Source of the DNA: Mayfieldus sp038040285
GTDB lineage: Bacteria; Actinomycetota; Thermoleophilia; Solirubrobacterales; 70-9
DNA: 64,000 bases
Direction: 5' to 3'
Assembly: GCA_038040285.1 (NCBI GenBank)
Contig: JBBPIN010000004.1
Span: 51,885 to 115,884, forward strand
The position numbers and the translations under genes were made by a program. Below, piece by piece: positions 44,407 through 52,665 of the stretch; position 1 is the first letter of the stretch; the number at the start of each line of letters is the position of its first letter. The notes beneath the pieces are model-generated. The model was not told where the DNA came from and ran no database searches. It worked only from the letters and a program-made list of their open reading frames with translations.

Positions 44407-45141
44407 GTGGCGCGCGCCTCACTCGCCTGCGGCGCGATCGCGGCCGTCGGGGCGTTCGGCGGTTGCGGGGGCTCGTCGTCCAACCAGAAGCATCAGGGCC
44501 AGGCGCCGAGCAAGGGGCCGGTCTTGGTGGCCGCGCTCGGCGACTCGATCACGGCGGGCAATCCCGGCTATGACCCCAGCCCCAAGGCCCGCGCGGCGCT
44601 CGGGTTCGGACACGACCCTCGCAGCCAGTACGAGTACTGGGCGCACCGCGATGAACCGGGCCTGCGGTTTCGCAACTGCGGCGTCTTCGGCCAGCCCACC
44701 TCGCAGATAGCGACCCGCCTTCGCAGCTGTGCGCGCGGCGCCGACGTGCTGATCGTGCAGGGCGGGATCAACGACATCGCCCAGTCGCTTCAGGGCCCGG
44801 CCCCGTTGCGCCGCCTCGCGGTCACCGGCGCGGCCACCAACCTCGGCCGGATGGCGCAGCAGGGAAAGCAGCTCGGCCTGCGGGTGGCGCTGGCCAACGT
44901 GCTGCCCTGGAATCGGGGCTACCCGGTCGCCGCGCCGCTGATCGACCGGCTCAACCGCCTGATCGGTACGACGGCGGAGCTGGAGCGGGTGCCGGTGCTG
45001 CCCTTCAACCAGACGCTCGCCGATCCCCGCAAGCCGAACCTGATGCAGCGCCGCCTCACCGCCGACGGCGATCACCCCTCGATCGCCGGCTACCGGCGCC
45101 TCGGCGGCGTAATCGCCTCCCGGCTCGGCGACAGCCGCTAG
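44407..45141 (+). CDS. SGNH/GDSL-hydrolase lipoprotein
   Basis: GTG 44407 starts 5 bp after the previous stop. The 244-residue product has a short signal sequence and lipobox AFGGC with Cys20. VLVAALGDSITAGNP is block I with the nucleophile Ser, VFGQPTSQIATRL supplies the block II Gly, VLIVQGGINDIAQSL is block III with the Asn, and ADGDHPSIAGYRRLG is block V with Asp and His. It is an extracytoplasmic esterase or lipase. Its stop and the convergent SDR stop share a CTAG. Confidence 0.85.
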   Translation: MARASLACGAIAAVGAFGGCGGSSSNQKHQGQAPSKGPVLVAALGDSITAGNPGYDPSPKARAALGFGHDPRSQYEYWAHRDEPGLRFRNCGVFGQPTSQIATRLRSCARGADVLIVQGGINDIAQSLQGPAPLRRLAVTGAATNLGRMAQQGKQLGLRVALANVLPWNRGYPVAAPLIDRLNRLIGTTAELERVPVLPFNQTLADPRKPNLMQRRLTADGDHPSIAGYRRLGGVIASRLGDSR

Positions 45142-45995
45142 TCCTTCGGCCTGCGTTCCTCCGCCAGCGGCTCGCCGGCCTCGTCGCTGGCGCCGCCCGG
45201 CGGCCAGGCGCCGAACCAGTTGTCGCGGGCCCCGTCGATCGTGAGTACGCAGCCGGAGAGGAAGTCACCCGCCGGCGAGGCGAGATAGGCGACAAGCCAC
45301 GCCATCTCCTCCGGCGTACCGAGCCGCTGTAGCGGCACCGTGCGGTGGACGTTTTCGACCACCGGCTGGGGGTACTTCGTCCGCAGCGTCTCGGTGTCGA
45401 ACTGGCCGGCTGCGACCGCGCACAGCTTGACGTTGAAGCGCGCCCACTCGATCGACAGCGTCCTCATCATATTCTCGACCGCGGCCCGGGCGGCGCCGGA
45501 ATGCACCATCCCCGGCATCCCCTGGTGGGGCGAGAGGGTGACGCTGATCACCTTGCCCTCGCGCTGCGGGATGAAGGCCTTGGTTGCGGCCGCGTGGGTC
45601 ATCAGCCAGGTGCCCTGGACGTTGAGCTCTATCACGGTGCGAAATCCCTTCGGCGTGATCGCCTCGGCGGGGCTGAGGAACTGACCGCCGGCGTTGTTGA
45701 CGAGCACGTCTAGCCGTCCGTGACGCTCGATCGCCCCATCGACGAGGCGCTCGACCGCCTCCTCTTCGCGGATGTCGGCGGCCTCGTGCTCGAAGGAGCC
45801 GTCGAGTCCCGCCGCGGCAGCCCCTGTCTCCTCCAGCGGCTCGGCTCGCCGCCCGCAGCCGATCACCGTCGCCCCGAGCGCCGCCAGCTCCAGCGCCGTC
45901 GCCCTCCCGAGCCCGCTGCCGGCGCCGGAGACGAGGCAAACGCGGCCGGCCAGCAGACCGGGCGCGAAAACGCGCGAAGGATCGCTCTCAGGCAT
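45138..45995 (-). CDS. SDR enzyme of the trans-2-enoyl-CoA reductase (PECR-like) type with His/Arg at the Tyr/Lys positions
   Basis: ATG 45995 starts a 285-residue protein. VCLVSGAGSGLGRATALEL binds the cofactor and VLVNNAGGQFLSP is the NNAG element. Where classical SDR enzymes have YxxxK, this protein has His165 and Arg170-side residues in GMVHSGAARAAVENMMRT. This HSGAARA form is, to my recollection, typical of peroxisomal trans-2-enoyl-CoA reductases, and the C-terminal DNWFGAWPPGG also fits that group. It therefore probably reduces a CoA-linked double bond or a related substrate, but assignment rests on motif memory. Confidence 0.8.
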   Translation of the reverse strand: MPESDPSRVFAPGLLAGRVCLVSGAGSGLGRATALELAALGATVIGCGRRAEPLEETGAAAAGLDGSFEHEAADIREEEAVERLVDGAIERHGRLDVLVNNAGGQFLSPAEAITPKGFRTVIELNVQGTWLMTHAAATKAFIPQREGKVISVTLSPHQGMPGMVHSGAARAAVENMMRTLSIEWARFNVKLCAVAAGQFDTETLRTKYPQPVVENVHRTVPLQRLGTPEEMAWLVAYLASPAGDFLSGCVLTIDGARDNWFGAWPPGGASDEAGEPLAEERRPKD

Positions 45996-46047
45996 CGGCG
46001 GGCCAGCTTATCCGCCACCGCGCCGGCGCTAGGCTGAGCCGGTTCAA

Positions 46048-46956
46048 ATGAAGATCCACGCGGAGCCGAAACCGCTTCACGAGCCGCTTGCAGGCGGCAA
46101 ACAGGGCGCCACGGTGGTGGTCGAGCCGCTGATCGCCGGTCGGTTCAGCTGGCCCAAGGACTTCATGGAATCGCCGGGCGGGAGGTTCCTGACTCTGCGC
46201 CTGCTGCGCGGCTTGTTCTCCAGCGCAAACCGCTGGACGGTGCCCTGCCCTGCGTTTTTGATCCACCATCCCAGCGCCGGGACGATCCTCGTCGACACCG
46301 GACTTCACCCCTCGGTGACCAGCGATCCGCGCCAGAACCTCGGCCGGGCTGCCGTTCGCTTCGCGCCGCCCGAGCTGGACCAAGGCGAGGACGTGCCGGC
46401 CCAGCTGCGCAAGCGCAACATCGACACCTCGAAGGTCGACGTTGTCGTCATGACCCACCTGCACGTCGACCACGCCTCGGCGATCTCCGAGTTCCCCGAC
46501 TCGACCTTTGTCGTCAGCGAGGCCGAGTGGGTCGCGGCGACCACGGCGCGCCAGCCTGCGCTCCAGGGCTACCGGCCGGCCCACTACGACTTCGTCTTCG
46601 ACTACCGGACCGTGGACTTTGCTCGCGGCAACGTTTCGTCATATGCGAGCTTCGCGCGAACCTTCGACCTGTTCGGCGACGGCTCGATCCGCCTCGCCTA
46701 CACCCCCGGCCACAGCGCCGGTCACATGTCGGTGGTGGCGCGGCTGGGCGCCCGCGACTTCGTGATCGGCGGCGACGCCGTCTACACCTACCGCCAGCTG
46801 GAGGGCGGACCACCCCCTCCCCGCCCCTTCGACCGGCACAACTGGCGCCGCTCGCTACGGGAGCTGAAGCTGTTCCGCAGCCAGTTCCCCCATGCGATCA
46901 TCACCCCGGGCCACGACCCCCCCTTCTACGAGCAGCTCGAAGAGCGCTACACGTAG
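46048..46956 (+). CDS. Metallo-beta-lactamase-fold hydrolase (AHL lactonase-like)
   Basis: ATG 46048 starts a 302-residue protein. VVVMTHLHVDHASA at residues 132-145 is the HxHxDH zinc motif (His137, His139, Asp141, His142); the third and fourth ligands come from TPGHSAGHMSVVAR and FVIGGDAVYT, and ITPGHDPPF gives the last His. TILVDTGLHPSV is the usual start of the domain. The pattern matches the N-acyl homoserine lactonase/glyoxalase II group; the substrate is unknown. Cytoplasmic, no signal peptide. Confidence 0.84.
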   Translation: MKIHAEPKPLHEPLAGGKQGATVVVEPLIAGRFSWPKDFMESPGGRFLTLRLLRGLFSSANRWTVPCPAFLIHHPSAGTILVDTGLHPSVTSDPRQNLGRAAVRFAPPELDQGEDVPAQLRKRNIDTSKVDVVVMTHLHVDHASAISEFPDSTFVVSEAEWVAATTARQPALQGYRPAHYDFVFDYRTVDFARGNVSSYASFARTFDLFGDGSIRLAYTPGHSAGHMSVVARLGARDFVIGGDAVYTYRQLEGGPPPPRPFDRHNWRRSLRELKLFRSQFPHAIITPGHDPPFYEQLEERYT

Positions 46957-46970
46957 CGCACACAATTTGG

Positions 46971-46985
46971 GGCGGCTTCGCCGCC
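46971..46985. terminator. GC hairpin between convergent genes (1)
   Basis: GGCGGC-TTC-GCCGCC forms a 6-bp stem with a 3-nt loop 14 bp past the stop of the metallo-hydrolase gene. The upstream bases CACAATTTG are A/T-rich on the side that would follow it on the minus strand, so it could end minus-strand transcription from the PlsC gene. Confidence 0.45.
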
Positions 46986-46997
46986 TGACATGCATGT

Positions 46998-47018
46998 GCC
47001 GGCGCGCAACGCGCCGGC
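46998..47018. terminator. GC hairpin between convergent genes (2)
   Basis: GCCGGCGCG-CAA-CGCGCCGGC is a perfect 9-bp stem with a 3-nt loop, 8 bp from the PlsC stop. Together with the smaller hairpin at 46971 it separates two convergent genes. No T-run follows on either strand. Confidence 0.5.
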
Positions 47019-47026
47019 CAGCATCC

Positions 47027-47806
47027 CTAGCGCTCGGCCCGGGAAGCCTTGCCCGGCTCGGGAGCCGGCAGGCCCTTGCGCAGGGAGCGGATCACGCTGC
47101 GGCGGCCCTGCTCCTCGAGCGTCACGTACATCGCCCGCACCCGGTCGAAGATCTCGTTGGCGACCTCCTGCTGGCGCTCGCGGGTCGGCTTTGCCTCCGC
47201 CGGGAACCTGAGTGGCTCGCCGAATTGGACCGTCACCTTCGGGAAGCGCAGGCGCTTCCAGCCCCGCACGCCGGCCGAGCCGTGGATCGCCATCGGGACC
47301 ACCGGCACTCCGGACTCCAGGGCCAGCCGCCCGATCCCCGTCCGCGGCTCTCCGAGACCGCCGCTGCGTGAGCGCCCGCCCTCGGCGTAGATCAGCATGC
47401 ACTCGTCCTGCCCGAGGATCGCGTGGGCCGTCTTGAACGCCTCCCCGTCGCGGTGGCCGCGGCGGATCGGGAAGGCGCCGCCGTGGGAGAGGATGAAGGT
47501 CAGAAACGGCGGCTTGAACATCTGCGACTTGGCCATGAAGCGGACCTTGCGCCGCAGGAACACGGCGGCGAAGAAGTGATCCCACTGGCTGAAGTGGTTG
47601 GGCGCCAGGATCACCGGCCCGGTCTGCGGCACGTGCTCTGAGCCGATCGCGCGGCTGCGGTAGATGAACAGAGTCGGCGGGGTGAGGATGATGCGGCAGA
47701 CGTCATAGACCCAGTCGGGGCCGCGTCTGCGGGCGCGCTCGTGAAAGCCCCTGAAGTAGCTGGCTGGACGAGGGTCCTTGTAGACCTGTGGCTTGATCTC
47801 TGCCAT
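47027..47806 (-). CDS. 1-acyl-sn-glycerol-3-phosphate acyltransferase family protein (PlsC-like)
   Basis: ATG 47806 starts a 259-residue protein. LAPNHFSQWDHFFAAVFLRR holds the HX4D catalytic motif, KPPFLTFILSHGGAFPIRRG the second block, LIYAEGGRSRSGGLGEPRTG the substrate block (EGGRS form), and VPVVPMAIHG the last block. Such enzymes acylate lysophosphatidate or a related acceptor at the cytoplasmic membrane. The N-terminus has one weak hydrophobic stretch (IILTPPTLFIY). The C-terminal 50 residues are basic. Confidence 0.87.
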   Translation of the reverse strand: MAEIKPQVYKDPRPASYFRGFHERARRRGPDWVYDVCRIILTPPTLFIYRSRAIGSEHVPQTGPVILAPNHFSQWDHFFAAVFLRRKVRFMAKSQMFKPPFLTFILSHGGAFPIRRGHRDGEAFKTAHAILGQDECMLIYAEGGRSRSGGLGEPRTGIGRLALESGVPVVPMAIHGSAGVRGWKRLRFPKVTVQFGEPLRFPAEAKPTRERQQEVANEIFDRVRAMYVTLEEQGRRSVIRSLRKGLPAPEPGKASRAER

Positions 47807-47883
47807 TGCGCGGCGGAGTTTCCGGCAACCCGGTCCGCTGAAGGCTCCTACCCTCCGCCTCGACGCTGGTTACGCTGCCGCGG

Positions 47884-48809
47884 ATGCTCAGGGTCACCGA
47901 GCGCAATCGCCCATGGTGGACCCTGGCTGGCTCTGCGTCGGGCTTTTCGTGCTGATGCTCGACTCGACCGTCGTCGTGCTGGCCCTGCCCTCGATCCAGC
48001 GGGACCTCGATGCACCAAACACGGCGCTCGCCTGGGTGCAAAACGGGTACCTGCTCGCGATCTGCGTGACGGTGGTGACGACGGGCCGGCTCGTCGACAT
48101 GTTCGGGCGCAAGCGCATCTTCCTCTGGTCGCTTGCTGTGTTCGCGCTGGGTTCGGCGATTGCGGCGCTGTCGCAGACCGAGGGCGTCCTTGTCGCCGGG
48201 AGGATCGTGCCGCCGGATTCGCACTCGTCGGCTGCTACTGGTCGGTGATGTTCTTCCAGCCCCAGTACCTGCAGAACGTGCTTCACGACTCGCCGGTCGA
48301 GTCGGGGCTTCTGATCCTGCCGATCACCGCGCCGATGCTTGTGATCTCACCGCTCGCGGGCCGGTTGATCGCGCGCTTCGGCGCCCGGGCGTTGATGACG
48401 GTCGCGCCGGGGTACTGGCGATGATCCGGCTGATGGCCGGCGCTCTCGACCTGGCGACGACCGGGGCGGTTTTCGCGGCGCTGCAGCGCACAAGCTCGCC
48501 GACCTGCTCAGCCAGCGGGCCCCGAGCGTGAGCCGGGTGCGCGACGAGCTCGACGGGCTGCTGGCCGGGTCGAACGCGGCGCGGAGGACGCTGCACCAGG
48601 AGCCCCACGGCGTGTTCGAGCGAGTCGAAGCGGTCTTTCGCGAGACCTTCTCCTACGCGCTCGCGAACGCCACGTGGATCCTGGTCGGCCTCGCCATCAT
48701 GGGCTCCGTACTGGCCTGGGCTTTCGTGCAATCTGCCCCCACCGCCGCTGCCGCATCGGGGACCGGCGAGGCGGAGCACCACCAGCACCACCGGCGCTTT
48801 CACTTCTAG
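47884..48809 (+). pseudogene. Decayed DHA2-family (EmrB/QacA-like) MFS transporter
   Basis: Pieces of a 14-helix MFS exporter appear in order but in different frames. MLRVTERNRPWWTLA (from 47884) shifts near 47925 into LCVGLFVLMLDSTVVVLALP, then SIQRDLDAPNTALAWVQNGY and TGRLVDMFGRKRIFLWSLAV. After about 48215 the frame changes to FALVGCYWSVMFFQPQYLQN and PLAGRLIARFGARALMTVAP, ending at TGA 48422. Further pieces read MAGALDLATTGAVFAALQR, then HKLADLLSQRAPSVSRV and ILVGLAIMGSVLAWAFVQS, to the stop at 48809. Two large parts of the normal protein (middle helices, and those before the C-terminal loop) are missing. At least four frame changes rule out a single sequencing error. Confidence 0.85.
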
Positions 48810-48812
48810 GAG

Positions 48813-50270
48813 CTAGGCCTGGGCCGAGGCCCAGCCCTTGGCGCGCTCGACCGCCCGCCGCCAATCGCCGAGCAGGCCCTCGCGTTCGTCGTCGCCCATC
48901 TGCGGCTCATAGCGCGCCGCCTGGCGCCACATCTCCACCACCTGCTGCTGGCTCCAGAGCCCGGTAGCGATCCCGGCCAGATAGGCGGCGCCGAGCGCCG
49001 TCGTCTCGGCGATCTCGGGCACGATCACCGGCGCCCCCAGCAGGTCGGCTTGGAACTGCATCAGCCACGCGTTGGCCACCGCTCCCCCGTCGGCCTTCAG
49101 CAGCTCGAGACGCTTGCCGGAGGCGGCCTCCTGGGCGCGAACCGCGTCGACCGTCTGGTAGGCGATCGCCTCCAGCGCGGCGCGCGCCAGGTGCGCCCTG
49201 CCCGTGCCGCGTGTCAGGCCGACGATCGTCCCGCGCGCGTACGGGTCCCAGTACGGAGACCCGAGCCCGGTCAGCGCCGGCACGAAGTAGACGCCGTCGT
49301 TGCCCTCTAACGACGCGGCCAGCGCCTCGCTCTCGGCCGCCTCGTCGATGATCCCCAGCCCGTCGCGCAGCCATTGCACCGCGGCGCCGGTGACGAACAC
49401 CGCCGCCTCCAGCGCGTAGGCAGTCCGGTCGCCCAATCCCCAGGCGACCGTGGTCAGCAGCCCCTCGCCGGGCTCGGGCGCCTCGCTCCCGGTGTTGAGC
49501 AGCACGAAGCTCCCGGTCCCGTAGGTGTTCTTTGCCATCCCCGGCTCATGGCAGGCCTGGCCGAAGAGGGCGGCCTGCTGGTCGCCGGCGATCCCCGCAA
49601 CCGGCACCTCGCCACCGAACTCCGACGTGGTGCCGTAGACCTCCGACGAGGGCACCGCCTCGGGCAGCCGCGCCGGGTCGACGCCGAGCAGTCCGCAGAG
49701 CTCGTCGTCCCAGGCGAGGCGGCGGATGTCGAACAGCATCGTCCGCGATGCGTTGGAGTGGTCGGTCGCGTGGCGGCCGGTCAGCTTGAATAACAGCCAG
49801 GAGTCGATCGTGCCGAAGACCGCCCGCTCGGCGCCCTCGACGTTGCGCAGCATCCACTCGATCTTGGTGCCCGAGAAGTAGGGGTCGATGACCAGCCCGG
49901 TGCGCTCGCGCACCAGCGCCTCGTGCCCGGCCGCCTTCAGCTCGTCGCAGCGCTCGGCGGTGCGGCGGTCCTGCCAGACCAGCGCCCGGTGGATCGGCTC
50001 GCCCGTGTCCGGGTCCCAGGCGACCACCGTCTCGCGCTGGTTGGTGATCCCGATCCCCTTCAGGTCGGCGCCCTGGATGCCGGCGTCGACGATCGCGTGG
50101 GTCGCGACCTGCCGGGTCACGTCCCAGATCTCGGTGGCGTCGTGCTCAACCCATCCGGGGCGCGGGAAGTGCTGCTTGAATTCGCTGTAGCCGCGACCGG
50201 CGATCTGGCCTTCCTCATCGAATATGAGGCAGGTAGTGCCGGTCGTTCCCTGGTCGATTGCGAGGATCAA
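48813..50270 (-). CDS. glpK: Glycerol kinase
   Basis: The start is TTG 50270, where the conserved N-terminus LILAIDQGTTGTTCLIFDEE begins; no ATG or GTG fits and the frame upstream is a shadow of other genes. The 485-residue product has the FGGY kinase layout: GIGITNQRETVVAWDPDTG, ALVWQDRRTAERCDEL, NASRTMLFDIRRLAWDDELC, PVAGIAGDQQAALFGQ, KNTYGTGSFVLLNTG and LKADGGAVANAWLMQFQADL. It phosphorylates glycerol to sn-glycerol 3-phosphate. Length agrees with GlpK. It follows a GT2 gene by 13 bp on the same strand; no other glycerol genes are nearby except the PlsC-like acyltransferase. Confidence 0.92.
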   Translation of the reverse strand: MILAIDQGTTGTTCLIFDEEGQIAGRGYSEFKQHFPRPGWVEHDATEIWDVTRQVATHAIVDAGIQGADLKGIGITNQRETVVAWDPDTGEPIHRALVWQDRRTAERCDELKAAGHEALVRERTGLVIDPYFSGTKIEWMLRNVEGAERAVFGTIDSWLLFKLTGRHATDHSNASRTMLFDIRRLAWDDELCGLLGVDPARLPEAVPSSEVYGTTSEFGGEVPVAGIAGDQQAALFGQACHEPGMAKNTYGTGSFVLLNTGSEAPEPGEGLLTTVAWGLGDRTAYALEAAVFVTGAAVQWLRDGLGIIDEAAESEALAASLEGNDGVYFVPALTGLGSPYWDPYARGTIVGLTRGTGRAHLARAALEAIAYQTVDAVRAQEAASGKRLELLKADGGAVANAWLMQFQADLLGAPVIVPEIAETTALGAAYLAGIATGLWSQQQVVEMWRQAARYEPQMGDDEREGLLGDWRRAVERAKGWASAQA

Positions 50271-50283
50271 GGCTGGGGCCAGC

Positions 50284-50994
50284 CTATCCGCGGGATCGTC
50301 GCCTGCTGAGGTAGGCGCGCACGAAGTCGCGCAGCTGCGCGGCGCGGTGCGCGAAACCCTGGGGCGAGCGCCGGGTGGCGCGGTGCTCGAGGTCGAGCTC
50401 GTACTCGCGCAGCCGGTAACCGGCCCGCACCGCGTCGACCGTGATCCCGATTTCCATCCCGAAGCCGGCGGCGAAGGGCAGGGTCTCGCGCAACAGCCCG
50501 GTGCGCATCGCCCGCTGGCCCGAGATCGGCGCCGCCGGCTCGGCCCCGCAGAGTCGTCGGATCGCCCAGCGGGCAAAGCCCAGCGCGACGCCGAAGCCAC
50601 CCCCGAGCCGCTGCGCGAAGCTCGCAACCGCGAGGTCGCACTCCCCCGCCTCCACCGCCTCCACCAGTCGCACCAGTGCGGCGGCGGAGTCGCCGAGGTC
50701 GGCGTCGCAGAGCAGCACGACATCCGGCTCGGGGCCATCGCCGAGCATCGCCTCGGCGGCCGCGGTCACGTTTGCGCCCTTGCCGTGCGGGCGGCGGCGG
50801 CTCACGACTCTGGCACCGGCCGCCATCGCCGTCTCGGCGGTTCCGTCGCCGGAGGCGTCGTCGGCGAGCCACAGCTCGACGCCGGGCAGTGCCCCGGCGA
50901 GCGCCCGCAACGTCGCCCCGACCGAGTCGGCCTCGTTGCGGGCGGCGACGATCGCGACCCGCGGGCGACGCCCGCTCTTCGGCTCTGCTCCCAC
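50284..50994 (-). CDS. Family 2 glycosyltransferase
   Basis: GTG 50994 is chosen because the GT2 fold begins just after it (RVAIVAARNEADSVGATLRA); upstream codons belong to the divergent biotinyl-carrier region. The 236-residue product has LWLADDASGDGTAETAMAAG, VVLLCDADLGDSAAALVRL (CDADLG metal motif) and GQRAMRTGLLRETLPFAAGF, with GYRLREYELDLEHRATRR near the end. This is the pattern of glucosyl-3-phosphoglycerate synthase-like/DPM1-like GT2 enzymes. It shares a minus-strand operon with glpK. Confidence 0.8.
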   Translation of the reverse strand: MGAEPKSGRRPRVAIVAARNEADSVGATLRALAGALPGVELWLADDASGDGTAETAMAAGARVVSRRRPHGKGANVTAAAEAMLGDGPEPDVVLLCDADLGDSAAALVRLVEAVEAGECDLAVASFAQRLGGGFGVALGFARWAIRRLCGAEPAAPISGQRAMRTGLLRETLPFAAGFGMEIGITVDAVRAGYRLREYELDLEHRATRRSPQGFAHRAAQLRDFVRAYLSRRRSRG

Positions 50995-51016
50995 GCGGCG
51001 GGTATTGTGGCGCGCC

Positions 51017-51229
51017 GTGGCCAACATCGAGGCCCAAATCACCGGCAACGTGTGGAAGATCGAGGTCGCGGTCGGCGACCAGATCTCCGAGGGCGACACG
51101 GTGGCGATCCTCGAATCGATGAAGATGGAGATCCCGGTCGAGTCCGAGGACGACGGCACCGTCAAGGAGATCCGCTGCGAGGAGGGCCAGTCGGTCAGCG
51201 AGGGCGACGTCCTGGTCGTCCTGGAGTAG
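51017..51229 (+). CDS. Single-domain biotinyl (biotin/lipoyl attachment) carrier protein
   Basis: GTG 51017 starts a 70-residue protein with no separate leader. ITGNVWKIEVAVGDQISEGD and VAILESMKMEIPVESEDDG contain the biotinylation motif ESMKMEIPV with Lys36 as the acceptor; VSEGDVLVVLE closes the beta-hammerhead. It is shorter than AccB because it lacks the Ala/Pro linker region and N-terminal domain. In actinobacteria such small BCCP-like proteins work with acyl-CoA carboxylases. It ends directly before an enoyl-CoA hydratase-like gene (stop TAG then ATG), so both are co-transcribed. The biotin pathway genes lie 6 kb away. Confidence 0.88.
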   Translation: MANIEAQITGNVWKIEVAVGDQISEGDTVAILESMKMEIPVESEDDGTVKEIRCEEGQSVSEGDVLVVLE

Positions 51230-52036
51230 ATGGCCGAGGAACTTGCCGCAGGAAAGCTCCTGCTCGACGAGCCCGCCGAGGCGGTGGCGCGGCTTCGCAT
51301 CAACAACCCGGCGAAGCGCAACGCCCTCGATCACGACATCCTCGACGCGCTTGCCGAGGTCCTGCCGCGGCTGGACCGCGGAATCGACGTCCGCTGCGTC
51401 GTGATCACCGGCTCGGAAGGGCACTTCTCGGCCGGCTATGACATCGGCTCGATCTCCGAGCAAAGCCTCGAGCGGGACGCGAGGGCGCTTGTCGCCCATC
51501 CCTTCAACGCCGCGATCGAGGCGCTTGCCGATCATCCCTGGCCGACCGTCGCCGCGATCAGCGGCGATTGCCTCGGCGGCGGGCTGGAGATGGCGATCAC
51601 CTGCGATCTGCGTATCTGCGCCGGGGAAGCGAGGCTGGGGATGCCGCCGGCCAAGCTGGGGCTGATCTATGGACACACGGGGCTGCGCCGCTTCCTCGAT
51701 GCCGTTGGCCTCGCACGCACCAAGGAGATGTTCCTCACCGCCAGCAACATCGGCGCCCGGCGGGCCAGGGAGATCGGGCTGGTGCAGGACGTGGTCGGCG
51801 AGGACGAGCTGGAGCGAGCATCGGTCAAGCTGGCCGAGAGGATCGCCGCCAACGCACCGCTTGCGCTGAAGGGCAACAAGCGGGCGATCGAGACCCTGAA
51901 CGCCCATCCGGTGCTGAGGCCGCAGGAGGAGTACGAGCTGATCGAGCTGCGCGAGTCCTCGCTCTCTTCGGAGGACTTCCGCGAGGCGATCACCGCCTTC
52001 GCAGAGAAGCGAAAGCCGAAATGGCGCGGACGCTGA
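51230..52036 (+). CDS. Enoyl-CoA hydratase/isomerase family protein
   Basis: ATG 51230 follows the previous stop with no gap. The 268-residue crotonase-fold protein has RLRINNPAKRNALDHDILDA, VVITGSEGHFSAGYDI (oxyanion part 1) and AISGDCLGGGLEMAITCDLR with the first catalytic Glu. The second glutamate of true hydratases ('P-E-x-x-L-G') is replaced in LGMPPAKLGLIYGHTGLRR, so hydration of an enoyl-CoA is less likely and an isomerase, lyase or carboxylase-type reaction is possible. Operon with the biotinyl carrier and, by overlap, the DNA glycosylase. Confidence 0.84.
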   Translation: MAEELAAGKLLLDEPAEAVARLRINNPAKRNALDHDILDALAEVLPRLDRGIDVRCVVITGSEGHFSAGYDIGSISEQSLERDARALVAHPFNAAIEALADHPWPTVAAISGDCLGGGLEMAITCDLRICAGEARLGMPPAKLGLIYGHTGLRRFLDAVGLARTKEMFLTASNIGARRAREIGLVQDVVGEDELERASVKLAERIAANAPLALKGNKRAIETLNAHPVLRPQEEYELIELRESSLSSEDFREAITAFAEKRKPKWRGR

Positions 52037-52665
52037 CCGACGCCCGGGTCGAGCTGGCCGCCGCCGACCCGGTGATGGCGGAGCTGATCGAGCGCCTCGG
52101 CGAGCGCAGCGCCGCGAAGCGCCGCCGCGGGGAGCCGAAGCCCGACGCGTACGGGGCGCTGCTGCGCACCGTGGTCGGCCAGCAGCTCTCCTCGAAGGCG
52201 GCGCGGACGATCTACGGCCGCATCCTCGACCTGTTCGGCGGCAAGACTCCGACCCCGGAGCAGATCCTCTCCGCGTCGGAATCCGATCTGCGCGGTGCGG
52301 GACTGTCGGGCCGCAAGGTCGAGTACATCCGCGACCTCGCCGCCCATGTGCAGAACGGCGAGCTGGAGCTGGACCGTTTGGAGGAGCTGAGCGACGAGGA
52401 GGTGATCGAGGAGATCGTCGCCGTGCGCGGCTTCGGGCAATGGAGCGCCGAGATGTTCCTGATCTTCCACCTCGAACGCCCCGATGTGGTCTCCGGCGGA
52501 GACCTCGGGATCCGCAAGGCCGTGCAGCTCGCCTATGGGCTCGACGAGATGCCCACCCCGGCCAGGGTGATCGAGATCGGCGAGCGCTGGCGACCGCACC
52601 GCAGCCTCGCCTCTATCTATCTCTGGGAGTCGCTTGCCGGCGACGTCACCGTGGGGGGCGTCTAG
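52021..52665 (+). CDS. DNA-3-methyladenine glycosylase, AlkA/HhH-GPD type
   Basis: ATG 52021 lies 16 bp before the previous stop. The 214-residue protein matches the HhH-GPD fold: LLRTVVGQQLSSKAARTIYG, SGRKVEYIRDLAAHVQNGEL, the helix-hairpin-helix EIVAVRGFGQWSAEMFLIFH and the catalytic Asp in VVSGGDLGIRKAV. It removes alkylated bases from DNA. It is short compared with E. coli AlkA because it lacks the N-terminal TBP-like domain, as in many bacterial 'AlkA2' forms. The stop overlaps the convergent GH3 gene by 4 bp (CTAG). Confidence 0.88.
   Translation: MARTLTDARVELAAADPVMAELIERLGERSAAKRRRGEPKPDAYGALLRTVVGQQLSSKAARTIYGRILDLFGGKTPTPEQILSASESDLRGAGLSGRKVEYIRDLAAHVQNGELELDRLEELSDEEVIEEIVAVRGFGQWSAEMFLIFHLERPDVVSGGDLGIRKAVQLAYGLDEMPTPARVIEIGERWRPHRSLASIYLWESLAGDVTVGGV

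Noticed and set aside
50267..51907. Open frame of 546 codons on the minus strand over the biotinyl carrier and crotonase genes
   Set aside because: The plus strand carries the ESMKM biotin motif and the crotonase motifs; only the part below 50994 has a real GT2, in another minus-strand frame.
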